Below are positions 17,230-24,653 of a DNA stretch of 31,534 bases, in pieces. A model generated the notes under the pieces. The model was not told the DNA's origin. It saw only the letters and a program-made list of their open reading frames with translations, and searched no databases. The stretch is from contig DATCIH010000114.1 in the NCBI GenBank assembly GCA_036507955.1, positions 1 to 31,534 of the forward strand. The letters run 5' to 3'. Each line of letters opens with the position of its first letter. Position 1 is the first letter of the stretch. The stretch is from DATCIH01 sp036507955. Lineage in GTDB: Bacteria > Bacillota > Clostridia > Clostridiales > Clostridiaceae. Position numbers and translations under genes: made by a program.

Positions 17230-18975
17230 TTATTTTAATAAATCCAATAATTTTTCACCCTTTATTTCTTCTGCTTTCCATTCTACAACTGCAAAATTAC
17301 CTTTAGCAACTTCACTTACTTTATTAATCCAAGTTACTTCATTACTTGCTTTAGCTTTTAAAATTTTATTAGTAGTATTTGTAGCATACAGGCTTGAATT
17401 AATAACCCACCATTTGCTATGGATACCAGCACGTTTTAAATCCTCTTCAAGTCTCATAGCTTCGTATACAGGTGTGGTTTCAGCTAAAGTTACAATTATC
17501 ACTTCTGTTTCCTCTTTATTTTTAAGGGTAGGTAATAATTTTTTAACAGACTCTGGGATATCTCCCTGAGAACGCTGAATTTCCTTATTATAGCTTTGTG
17601 TTGATTCTAAAAGTAAAAGGGTATGTCCTGTTGGAGCTGTATCAATAACTACAACTTCATTTTCAGATCTTTCAACTATTTCTGCAAAAGCTCTAAATAC
17701 AGCAATCTCTTGAGTACATGGACTTCTAAGATCTTCTTCTATATATTCAAGATCTTCATCGCTCATAGTTTCTCTTGCTTTGCTTAAAACTTCTTCTTTA
17801 TACTTTTCAAGCTCCTTCTTTTCATCTATATTGCTTAAGGTAATACCAAAACTTTCATCTAAAATAAATTTCAAATGTCCTGCAGGGTCAGTAGTTGTAA
17901 GATGAACTTTCTTTCCTTTTTTAGCAAGTCCGAGGGCTATTGCTGCGGCTATAGTTGTTTTTCCAACTCCACCTTTACCCATTGTAAATATAACCTTTTT
18001 ATTAGTAGTGTATATGTCATCTACAACAGCCTTTAACTTTGGAATTTTCTCTATACTTAATTTTTCTTCACTATATTTTATATTATCTGTTGTTAAAAAT
18101 GCTCTTAGGTTTTCAAGACCTGTTACATTATATGGCCTTAATGGGATTTCATAGGTTTCCAGTTTTCTTAAAGTCTGGGGTATATCTTCGAGGGCTTTTT
18201 TCTGCTTATTGAAAATATCACTAGATAAGCTATCATCAAAATTTTTAAGCTGTCCATTTATAATTAGCACTTGATTATTAACTCCAATATCTTGCAACTC
18301 TTTTGATGCTCTTTCCGTTTCTTTTAATGGGGTTTCTTCTGGTCTTGTAACAAGAATTAAAGTTGTCAATTCCTTATCAGCTAGGGTTTTTACTGCATTT
18401 TTATAAATTTCCCTTTTACCTTCAAGTCCAGCTAGTTGACCCAGACAGGAAGCTCCATGAGTACTTTCACTTATGAAATTACTCCAAGCAGAGGGAAGCT
18501 GAAGCATTCTAAGGGTATGCCCTGTGGGAGCTGTATCAAAAATTATATGATCAAACTCCTTTTGAGTCTTCTCATCTGTAATAAAGGTTGTAAACTCATT
18601 GAAAGCAGCAATTTCAACGGTACACGAGCCTGATAGTTGTTCCTCCATATTAGCTATAACCACCTGAGGAAGCTTTCCTCTATAAGGTGCCACAACACTT
18701 TCTTTATATTCTCTAGCTGCGGCCTCTGGTTCAAAATTAGCTACAACTAGATTTGGTACCCCATCTATTTCAATACCCTTGTTATTAAGCTGCGTATTAA
18801 ATACATCCTGTAAATTAGAAGCAGGATCTGTACTTATAAGCATAATCTTCCTTCCTTCATCTGCTAAAGTAATAGCAGTTGCACAAGCTGCAGATGTTTT
18901 ACCAACCCCACCTTTACCTGTGAAGAATAAATACTTGGTTAGTTTTATTTCATTTGGATTAAAACTCCTTAGCAT
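17230..18975 (-). CDS. arsA: ArsA arsenite-stimulated ATPase
   Basis: This 581-residue protein has two homologous ATPase halves. P-loops are at residues 20-27 (GKGGVGKTS) and 333-341 (GKGGVGKTT), each followed by a DTAPTGHT signal-transduction motif (147-154 and 445-452). The metalloid-binding cysteines are all present as C118, C177 and C420, close to C113, C172 and C422 of the plasmid R773 protein. It takes As(III) from ArsD and energises efflux. It lies 21 bases after arsD in the same operon. Confidence 0.96.
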   Translation of the reverse strand: MLRSFNPNEIKLTKYLFFTGKGGVGKTSAACATAITLADEGRKIMLISTDPASNLQDVFNTQLNNKGIEIDGVPNLVVANFEPEAAAREYKESVVAPYRGKLPQVVIANMEEQLSGSCTVEIAAFNEFTTFITDEKTQKEFDHIIFDTAPTGHTLRMLQLPSAWSNFISESTHGASCLGQLAGLEGKREIYKNAVKTLADKELTTLILVTRPEETPLKETERASKELQDIGVNNQVLIINGQLKNFDDSLSSDIFNKQKKALEDIPQTLRKLETYEIPLRPYNVTGLENLRAFLTTDNIKYSEEKLSIEKIPKLKAVVDDIYTTNKKVIFTMGKGGVGKTTIAAAIALGLAKKGKKVHLTTTDPAGHLKFILDESFGITLSNIDEKKELEKYKEEVLSKARETMSDEDLEYIEEDLRSPCTQEIAVFRAFAEIVERSENEVVVIDTAPTGHTLLLLESTQSYNKEIQRSQGDIPESVKKLLPTLKNKEETEVIIVTLAETTPVYEAMRLEEDLKRAGIHSKWWVINSSLYATNTTNKILKAKASNEVTWINKVSEVAKGNFAVVEWKAEEIKGEKLLDLLK

Positions 18976-18996
18976 TGTTGCGCCTCTCTCCTTAAA

Positions 18997-19368
18997 TTAA
19001 CAGCAGCCACCTTTACAATCGCAGCTTTTAGTTTTAATTTTTATTGAAGTTTTAAGATACTCCTCAGAAATCTCAAGAAGTTTGCAGAATTCTACATTTG
19101 TAGGATAATGTTTAGTTTTAACAACTTCATCCTCTACAATAGTTACGGGTAAAATATCTACTCCCTCGCTATTAAGAAGTCCATTAATTATAGTATTATC
19201 AACAAAAGCTTGAGGATTAGTTGATAAATTATATCTTTCTACAACTATACCTTTATTTTTCAGTCTATTAATAGCTGTTGATACTCTTAGTAAATCAGCA
19301 TTTACAGCAGGTCCGCATACTCCTGTTGAACAACACATTGCAGGGTCATAGATTATCATTTTTTTCAT
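18997..19368 (-). CDS. arsD: ArsD arsenite metallochaperone
   Basis: This 123-residue protein has the thioredoxin-fold start MIIYDPAMCCSTGVCGP with C12, C13 and C18, the three cysteines that bind As(III) and hand it to ArsA. The C-terminus is also Cys-rich (C116, C118, C122, C123), like the vicinal pairs of the E. coli protein. It lies directly between arsR and arsA, the standard order. Confidence 0.95.
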   Translation of the reverse strand: MKKMIIYDPAMCCSTGVCGPAVNADLLRVSTAINRLKNKGIVVERYNLSTNPQAFVDNTIINGLLNSEGVDILPVTIVEDEVVKTKHYPTNVEFCKLLEISEEYLKTSIKIKTKSCDCKGGCC

Positions 19369-19403
19369 TATAAATGCTCCTTAAATGTTAAATATTAATT
19401 ATA

Positions 19404-19733
19404 TTATTTACTGTTACAATTAATTTTTCCTTTACCTCTACAAATGCAATCTTCCGTTGATGTAAAGATATTCATTAAAGATAAAACTAAATTATTAGCT
19501 TTTGTAAAATCAAAAGAATAGTAACTCCAAAGTCCATCTTTTCTACTGTTTACAAGCCCAGATTCCATTAGTACCTTCATATGATGAGATAGTGTTGGTT
19601 GAGTAAATTTAAAGTCCTCAAGTATTTCACAAGCACATTTTTCACCACAGGACAGAATATCAATAATCTTTAGTCTATTAGGATCTGATAATACCTTAAA
19701 TAATTTAGCATTATTATCATAATCATTATTCAT
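19404..19733 (-). CDS. arsR: ArsR-family arsenite-responsive repressor
   Basis: This 109-residue winged helix protein carries LSCGEKCACEILEDF, with C33 and C35 in the position of the ELCVCD metal site of classical ArsR, plus C29. The recognition helix is TQPTLSHHMKVLMESG. The ATG at 19733 has AAGAGGTG upstream and is preferred to an in-frame start at 19760. It is the first gene of the ars-hgc operon. It probably binds the two inverted repeats over its own promoter and releases them on binding As(III) or Sb(III). Confidence 0.93.
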   Translation of the reverse strand: MNNDYDNNAKLFKVLSDPNRLKIIDILSCGEKCACEILEDFKFTQPTLSHHMKVLMESGLVNSRKDGLWSYYSFDFTKANNLVLSLMNIFTSTEDCICRGKGKINCNSK

Positions 19734-19748
19734 TAAGTCACCTCTTAC

Positions 19749-19764
19749 ATAGACGCTCATCTAT
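19749..19764 (-). promoter_or_regulatory. ArsR operator 2
   Basis: ATAGA-N6-TCTAT inverted repeat, 25 bp (centre to centre) from a second copy at 19774-19789. It lies between the -10 box and the arsR ribosome binding site. Confidence 0.65.
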
Positions 19765-19770
19765 ATATTT

Positions 19771-19799
19771 AGTATAGATCACCATCTATGTATTGTCAA
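19771..19799 (-). promoter_or_regulatory. Promoter of the ars-hgc operon
   Basis: On the minus strand TTGACA (19794-19799) and TATACT (19771-19776) are separated by exactly 17 bases. This is the only convincing promoter seen upstream of the eight genes from arsR to the CoA-disulfide reductase. Confidence 0.85.
19774..19789 (-). promoter_or_regulatory. ArsR operator 1
   Basis: ATAGA-N6-TCTAT inverted repeat (6 perfect bp per arm) that covers part of the -10 box and the spacer of the arsR promoter, a placement that would block RNA polymerase. Confidence 0.7.
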
Positions 19800-19814
19800 T
19801 AAAACTAAACAGAT

Positions 19815-19850
19815 AAAAAAAGTAGCAATAATATAATTGCTACTTTTTTT
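19815..19850 (-). terminator. Bidirectional terminator after the thioredoxin gene
   Basis: A perfect 15-bp stem (19815-19829 with 19836-19850), loop of 6, with A-run and T-run on the two sides. It separates the thioredoxin unit from the ars promoter, although it lies 49 bases after the thioredoxin stop. Confidence 0.85.
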
Positions 19851-19898
19851 AAACAAATATTACAAATCAACTAATGTTTATGATGCTCTCCATAGCTT

Positions 19899-20219
19899 TT
19901 AACTTAAGTATTTATTTAATCTGCTTTTTAAGACTACCTTTGGTTGAAAACCTACCATTTTATCCATAACTTTTCCATCTTTAAAAATTATAACTGTTGG
20001 AACACCCGTAATTTCATATTTCTGAGCAATATCTCCACTTTTATCAACATCCACTTTAAATACTTTGACCTTTCCATCCATTTCATTACTCAATTCTTCA
20101 ATTATTGGAGCAAGCATTTTACACGGCCCACACCATACAGCAGAAAAATCTATTAAAACTAAATCAGCACTGTCTAAAACCTGGTTTTGGAATTCATTAC
20201 TATTAATTTCTTTTGCCAT
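19899..20219 (-). CDS. trxA: Thioredoxin
   Basis: This 106-residue protein has the classical thioredoxin fold sequence with VWCGPCKML (C30, C33), the central Asp in LIDFSAVWC and the cis-Pro motif GVPTVIIF. It reduces protein disulfides in the cytoplasm. GGAGG lies 7 bases before the ATG. It follows the broken rhodanese gene by 15 bases and shares its promoter. It could be the electron donor for ArsC, whose family depends on thioredoxin, or could reduce persulfides made by the rhodanese. Confidence 0.95.
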   Translation of the reverse strand: MAKEINSNEFQNQVLDSADLVLIDFSAVWCGPCKMLAPIIEELSNEMDGKVKVFKVDVDKSGDIAQKYEITGVPTVIIFKDGKVMDKMVGFQPKVVLKSRLNKYLS

Positions 20220-20234
20220 TATATTACCTCCATT

Positions 20235-20554
20235 TTATTTTTCTAAGGGTAAAATATATGATCCGGTCCCACCAGAAATATTAGTCACTTTATATCCCAG
20301 TGTTGATAGTTCCTTGCAGGTCTTTCCACTTCTTCCACCTGATTGGCTATAATATGGTATTTCGTTGTCTTATTTAGATGTTTTTCTGGTGAGGCTAAAA
20401 TCGTACCCATAGATATATTCTTAGCTGTCGGTACATGACCACCTTTATATTCATAAATTTCTCTAACATCTATTAAATTAATCTTTCCTAGTTTACCATC
20501 CAAATCATGAACACTTATTGATTCATAATTAGCTTTCCCGAAAATTGAAAACAT
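20235..20554 (-). pseudogene. Single-domain rhodanese broken by a one-base frameshift
   Basis: The first frame gives a rhodanese start (INLIDVREIYEYKGGHVPTA, then TTKYHII) and then turns into unrelated residues ending at 20285. The next frame continues the family sequence: QSGGRSGKTCKELSTLGYKV, then TNISGGTGSYILPLEK, stop at 20235-20237. The shift falls between 20348 and 20347, where a T seems lost from the codon for the catalytic Cys of the CQSGGRS loop. Together the two frames make a normal length of about 106 residues. The cause is either real inactivation or a sequencing error; the region is not a homopolymer. It heads the unit with thioredoxin. Confidence 0.85.
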
Positions 20555-20582
20555 ATTATTACCTCCTATAGCATAATATTAT

Positions 20583-20604
20583 TATATTAGTAATTGCTTA
20601 TATA
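20583..20604 (-). promoter_or_regulatory. Operator of the rhodanese-thioredoxin unit
   Basis: TATATTAGTAATT, two bases (GC), TTATATA. The same 22-bp sequence apart from those two bases occurs at 20987-21008 before the ArsR-like gene. It lies 3 bases downstream of the -10 box, covering the expected transcription start. Confidence 0.7.
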
Positions 20605-20607
20605 CTT

Positions 20608-20636
20608 ATAATAAATTATACGATTATTTTTGTCAA
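20608..20636 (-). promoter_or_regulatory. Promoter of the rhodanese-thioredoxin unit
   Basis: On the minus strand TTGACA (20631-20636) and TATTAT (20608-20613) are 17 bases apart. The rhodanese ATG follows about 53 bases later with GGAGG before it. Confidence 0.7.
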
Positions 20637-20653
20637 CACTATTGTAATTTTTT

Positions 20654-20944
20654 TCATCTAGAAGAATCACAATAATTTTCTTTCAAGATTTTAATTACAT
20701 TTCTTATTCTATCATCCTTTATTGAATAGGTAATTGAAAGTCCACTTTTATTAGATTCTAATATTCTATGTGCTTTGAACATGCCTAAATGTTGTGATAA
20801 TGCAGATTGTGTAAGATTATTAATCTTTAGGTGGATTTCACTTACCGTCAAGGGTGATTCCAAAAGAAGGCACACTATTAGTAGTCTATTTTCATTTGCC
20901 AATACTTTTAACAGCTCGGCTATATCTTTAACATTATCTATCAC
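20654..20944 (-). CDS. ArsR-family repressor of the BigR/SqrR (persulfide-sensing) type
   Basis: This 96-residue winged helix protein lacks the CxC metal site of ArsR. Instead it has single cysteines in NENRLLIVCLLLE (about C25) and near the end in ENYCDSSR. These match the two cysteines of BigR, SqrR and YgaV, which link through sulfur when persulfides are present. The recognition helix is TQSALSQHLGMFK. The start is GTG at 20944 with GGAGG upstream. A shared operator before this gene and before the rhodanese gene indicates that it controls both. The sensing function is inferred from family resemblance and neighbours. Confidence 0.8.
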   Translation of the reverse strand: MIDNVKDIAELLKVLANENRLLIVCLLLESPLTVSEIHLKINNLTQSALSQHLGMFKAHRILESNKSGLSITYSIKDDRIRNVIKILKENYCDSSR

Positions 20945-20986
20945 AAGAATTCCTCCTACCTTAATTATTCACATCTACTGATTTTG

Positions 20987-21008
20987 TATATTAGTAATTA
21001 ATTATATA
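20987..21008 (-). promoter_or_regulatory. Operator of the persulfide-type ArsR gene
   Basis: TATATTAGTAATT, two bases (AA), TTATATA: the twin of the site at 20583-20604 and at the same 3-base distance from the -10 box. A further partial copy (CATATTAGTTTATATAT) starts at 21011. Confidence 0.7.
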
Positions 21009-21011
21009 TTC

Positions 21012-21040
21012 ATATTAGTTTATATATTTTTCAATATCAA
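21012..21040 (-). promoter_or_regulatory. Promoter of the persulfide-type ArsR gene
   Basis: On the minus strand TTGATA (21035-21040) and TAATAT (21012-21017) are separated by 17 bases. Confidence 0.55.
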
Positions 21041-21072
21041 CATCTATCTTGAAATAGTAGTAATTGAAGTCT

Positions 21073-21100
21073 AAAAAAAGACACTCACATGAGTGTCTTT
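21073..21100 (-). terminator. Terminator of the RNase J gene
   Basis: AAAGACACTCA pairs with the T-rich partner over 11 bp (21077-21087 with 21090-21100; the innermost pairs must open to form the loop), and the minus strand then continues with a run of T. It starts 14 bases after the RNase J stop. Confidence 0.8.
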
Positions 21101-21114
21101 CAAAATTTACTTAA

Positions 21115-22785
21115 TTAGATTTCCATGATTATTGGTATTATAATAGGTTTTCTTCTAGTTTTATTATAAATAAATTCTCCTAAAGAGTATTTAATGTTAG
21201 ATTTTATTATAAACCAATCTGTAATTTTCTTATCCATACATTTATCTAGTTCTACTTTTACAACTTCAGTTGCCTCATTTAATAAATTTCTAGATTCTCT
21301 TTCATAAACAAAGCCTCTTGTAACAATATCTGGTCCAGATAGCACACTAATGGATTCTTTACCTATGGTTACTACCACAGTTATTATTCCATCCTGAGAC
21401 AGATGTTTTCTATCTCGAAGCACTACATTACCTACATCGCCTATACCAAGGCCATCTATCATAATTGCACCAGATGGGACTATTTCAGATTTTCTAGCTC
21501 CATTTCTAGTAAGCTCAAGTACTTGACCAGCTTCTAAAATAAATATATTTTTAGAATCCATACCAAGACCTTCAGCTAACAATCCATGCAGTCTAAGATG
21601 TCTGTATTCCCCGTGTACTGGCATAAAGAACTTAGGTTTAACTAAGGTGTGGATCAATTTAAGTTCTTCTTGGCAAGCATGCCCTGAAACATGGACTTCT
21701 TCTATTGCATTATAAATCACTTCAGCTCCCTGCTTAAAGAGGGCATCAACCAACTTTGAAATCAACTTTTGATTTCCAGGAATTGGCGATGCAGAGATGA
21801 TTATTAAATCTCCCCTAGCAATTGTAATTTTTTTATGGTTTGAAAAAGCTATTCTGGAAAGCGCAGCCATAGGTTCCCCTTGACTTCCAGTAGTTATAAT
21901 GGTTATTTTTTCTGGAGGGTATTTATAAATATCATCAACACTAATAAGTTGATCTTTAGGTAAATCCATATAACCTAGTTCCATAGCTATACTAGATATT
22001 TTTTCCATACTTCTTCCACTAAAGGCAACTTTCCTTCCGTAAAATAAAGATGATTTAATAATCTGTTGAATTCTATTGATATTTGATGCAAAGGAAGCCA
22101 CTATTATCCTACCCTTGGCCTTTGCAAAAATTCTCGTTAAGTTTTCGCCTATAATTTGCTCTGACATTGTATAGCCAGTACGTTCAACATTTGTACTATC
22201 TGCCATTAATAGAAGTACCTTCTGATTTCCAAGTTTTGCAAACCGGTGCAGATCTATTACTTCTTTATCTATAGGAGCATAATCTATTTTAAAATCTCCT
22301 GTATGAATTATTACGCCTTCTGGTGTGTGTATTGCTAAGGCGCAGGCATCCGGTATACTATGGCCGGTCCTTATAAATTCAACTTTGAAGTTTTGAGTTT
22401 TAATTTCCTCTCCTACTTTGACTTCACTAAGTGTGCAGTCCGCAAGCATATTATGTTCAACAAGCTTACTTTTCACTAATGCTAAAGTCAATTTTGTTCC
22501 ATATACTGGTACATTAAGTTGTTTTAATATATAAGGTAAAGCCCCTATATGATCTTCATGGCCATGAGTTAAAAAGAAACCTTTTACCTTTTCTTTATTA
22601 TTTAGTAAATAGGTTATATCTGGTATTACTAAATCTACACCGTACAGTTCTACACCAGGAAAAGCTAACCCACAATCAATAACGACTATTTCATCACCAT
22701 ATTCTATAACTGTAATATTTTTACCAATTTCCCCTAGACCTCCTAGCGGAATAACTCTTACTTTATTTTTAGTTTTTGTTATCAT
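21115..22785 (-). CDS. rnj: Ribonuclease J
   Basis: This 556-residue metallo-beta-lactamase/beta-CASP protein matches RNase J, a 5'-to-3' exonuclease and endonuclease in mRNA decay and rRNA maturation. Motifs are GGLGEIGKN near the N-terminus, the zinc motif THGHEDHIGALPY, RTGHSIPDA, HTGDFKID, and the beta-CASP part with PVHGEYRHL. GGAG lies before the ATG at 22785. The gene is transcribed alone, with a terminator behind it. Its C-terminal domain is present and of normal length. Confidence 0.95.
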   Translation of the reverse strand: MITKTKNKVRVIPLGGLGEIGKNITVIEYGDEIVVIDCGLAFPGVELYGVDLVIPDITYLLNNKEKVKGFFLTHGHEDHIGALPYILKQLNVPVYGTKLTLALVKSKLVEHNMLADCTLSEVKVGEEIKTQNFKVEFIRTGHSIPDACALAIHTPEGVIIHTGDFKIDYAPIDKEVIDLHRFAKLGNQKVLLLMADSTNVERTGYTMSEQIIGENLTRIFAKAKGRIIVASFASNINRIQQIIKSSLFYGRKVAFSGRSMEKISSIAMELGYMDLPKDQLISVDDIYKYPPEKITIITTGSQGEPMAALSRIAFSNHKKITIARGDLIIISASPIPGNQKLISKLVDALFKQGAEVIYNAIEEVHVSGHACQEELKLIHTLVKPKFFMPVHGEYRHLRLHGLLAEGLGMDSKNIFILEAGQVLELTRNGARKSEIVPSGAIMIDGLGIGDVGNVVLRDRKHLSQDGIITVVVTIGKESISVLSGPDIVTRGFVYERESRNLLNEATEVVKVELDKCMDKKITDWFIIKSNIKYSLGEFIYNKTRRKPIIIPIIMEI

Positions 22786-22802
22786 TAAATCTCCAGTCTG
22801 TT

Positions 22803-22829
22803 AATAAACTTCCTTAATCGAAGTTTATT
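22803..22829 (-). repeat. Hairpin in the RNase J leader
   Basis: AATAAACTTC and GAAGTTTATT form a perfect 10-bp stem with a 7-base loop. It ends 17 bases before the ATG, next to the ribosome binding site CTGGAG, and has no T-run after it, so a role in mRNA stability or translation is more likely than termination. Confidence 0.6.
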
Positions 22830-23184
22830 TAACATAAATTATTTTTTAGTTTTCTAGTAGTCTCCATATAAAAGAACATAAAAATCAAGTTCACTTGCCT
22901 AAATGACAGGAACAACGATTACTTAATTTTTTATATGTTTAATCTAATGTTATTGTACTAATAACAAATCCCTTTTAATTTCAATCTCATATCGGAATTA
23001 ATTAAAAGCATTTTTTCCCAACAACAGTATATATTTAAATAATCAAAATGAATTTAACGATTAAAAAACCATTTTGATTAAGTTAACATATTAAACTGCT
23101 TTTTATAGTTGACTACATGTGAAAAAACTTAAATAGATATAGTTACTTTATATTCATTTAACTTCTTTCAAATGTGACATAATT

Positions 23185-23213
23185 ATTATATATAATAAAT
23201 TAAAAATAATCAA
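23185..23213 (-). promoter_or_regulatory. Possible distant promoter of RNase J
   Basis: On the minus strand TTGATT (23208-23213) and a perfect TATAAT (23185-23190) are 17 bases apart. It would give a leader of about 390 bases. The region is very A+T-rich, so a chance match is possible. Confidence 0.45.
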
Positions 23214-23267
23214 GTTTTGCTATAACTAAATTAACATATATATATTATATCATAAGCTCTATTAAAA

Positions 23268-23305
23268 TAGAAATGAAATCAGTGTTAACACTGATTTCAT
23301 TTCTA
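23268..23305 (-). terminator. Palindromic terminator of the sugar ABC operon
   Basis: A perfect 38-bp palindrome centred between 23286 and 23287 (the loop must come from the central GTTAAC) starts 7 bases after the solute-binding protein stop. The minus strand continues TTTCTATTTT. Confidence 0.75.
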
Positions 23306-23312
23306 ACTATTT

Positions 23313-24608
23313 CTATTGAGCTGCTTCTATTGCAGTAGCATCTCCTGATTTTTTAATATTTGCATAAGCAGTATCTAAAGTTTCTTTCCCAAACATTACT
23401 GATTCCATCTCAGATTTATATGTTGCAATCCAATCTACCCATCCTGATGGAGCGGCATAGAATGGCAATGCTTTTGGCTTTGCTACATCCAACAATCCTT
23501 TAATGATAGTAAAACTAGCTGGAAGTGTAGGTTGTAATTGCGTATAAATTGCGTCATTAACTGGAATACCACGAACTGTTCCAAGAATAGTTCCAGCAGT
23601 TTTATCTGCTATAAACCATTTAACAAACTTTTTGGAATCAGCAATATTTTTTGAATTCTTACCAATGCTTAAAAATATAGTAGCTTGTGCCCATCCGCCA
23701 CCAGAAGATCCATTAGGAATATTAACTACAGAAACCTGTTTGGTAGGCATTAAAGCGTTTAGTGCTGATACAGAACCTACTGTAGCACCACGCGTCATGA
23801 CTTTTAGTGAAGCCATAGAATCAGCTTTTGCATCATTTTCTATAAAGGACAATGTAACTGCTGCAGGTGGAACTGTTCCGTTCTTCCTGTACTCTACAAA
23901 TTTATTATTAAAAGCGTACCAAAGAGTTTTATCAAGATTAAATTTGCCATCCTTCATAATTGGGCCTTTACCATTACCAGTTTGATAGTATTGGTAATTA
24001 TCCCACATATTTGTACCATCACCAATTGCATATTTATCTTTAGGAAGTTTGGCTCTTCCTTCTTCAGCAAATGCCCAGTAATCTGTCCAAGTCCATCCAG
24101 CTTTAGGTAGTGTTACACCAGCTGCAGTTAAATCAACTTTATTGTAAGCATTTCCTTGTCCATTCATGCCTAGTGGAATAGTGTAAAGCTTACCGCCAAT
24201 TTTAAGATTATTTACAAGTTTTGAGTCTACTACTCCACTTAAATTAATACTAGAAATGTCAGCTAATTGGCCTTTTTTAACATAGTCTGGAAGAACCGAT
24301 GCATCCATTTGAAGTACATCTGGTACTGTATTTGAAGCAGCTAAAACAGTTAACTTACTCCAATATCCGTCCCAGCTTAAATATTCTGGTGTGAAAGTTA
24401 CGTTTGGAAACTGTTTAGTGTACTCAGCTAATGCTTTCAAAGTTGCATCATGCCTTTCTTGAGCACCCCACCACATTATTTTTAAATTTACTGGCTTGTT
24501 TGAATCTGCAGCAGGCTCTGTTTTAGTAGGTGTCTTAGTACATCCAGACAAAACCATAACAGAAGCGAGTAGTGTAGCTATAACACCTTTGCTTAAATGT
24601 CCTTTCAT
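23313..24608 (-). CDS. Sugar ABC transporter solute-binding lipoprotein
   Basis: This 431-residue protein has a lipoprotein signal peptide ending in the lipobox VLSGC (lipidated C23), a short linker and a family 1 extracellular solute-binding fold (NLKIMWWGAQERHDATLKAL, later DVLQMDASVLPDYVKKGQLADI). It delivers an oligosaccharide or sugar to the two permeases encoded just upstream, 45 bases away. GAGGGGGAA precedes the ATG. Ligand unknown; nearby uxuA hints at a uronate-containing sugar. Confidence 0.9.
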   Translation of the reverse strand: MKGHLSKGVIATLLASVMVLSGCTKTPTKTEPAADSNKPVNLKIMWWGAQERHDATLKALAEYTKQFPNVTFTPEYLSWDGYWSKLTVLAASNTVPDVLQMDASVLPDYVKKGQLADISSINLSGVVDSKLVNNLKIGGKLYTIPLGMNGQGNAYNKVDLTAAGVTLPKAGWTWTDYWAFAEEGRAKLPKDKYAIGDGTNMWDNYQYYQTGNGKGPIMKDGKFNLDKTLWYAFNNKFVEYRKNGTVPPAAVTLSFIENDAKADSMASLKVMTRGATVGSVSALNALMPTKQVSVVNIPNGSSGGGWAQATIFLSIGKNSKNIADSKKFVKWFIADKTAGTILGTVRGIPVNDAIYTQLQPTLPASFTIIKGLLDVAKPKALPFYAAPSGWVDWIATYKSEMESVMFGKETLDTAYANIKKSGDATAIEAAQ

Positions 24609-24653
24609 TAATAAATTCCCCCTCGTAGTTTTTTTAGTATCATAATCTGTTTA

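Larger units (their letters stand above)
22786..23312 (-). other. Long A+T-rich intergenic region upstream of RNase J
   Basis: No credible gene is seen in these 527 bases. It holds a possible minus-strand promoter (23185-23213), an 11-bp inverted repeat (23040-23050 with 23070-23080, loop 19), a 9-bp repeat (22972-22980 with 23000-23008), a 10-bp hairpin 17 bases before the RNase J ATG (22803-22829) and the terminator of the sugar operon at its right end. The layout suggests a structured leader for RNase J. Confidence 0.6.

Noticed and set aside
17153..17569. Plus-strand open frame of 138 codons
   Set aside because: It lies opposite arsA and the arsC start region, has no ribosome binding site of note and encodes no recognisable domain; it mirrors the coding bias of arsA.
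20285..20554. Short intact protein of 89 residues at the rhodanese position
   Set aside because: Its last 20 residues are an out-of-frame reading; the next frame carries the real rhodanese C-terminus, so it is annotated as a frameshifted gene.
22829..22879. Possible 16-residue leader peptide before RNase J (starts MFFYMETTRK)
   Set aside because: No ribosome binding site precedes the ATG and the composition has no attenuation-type codon run.
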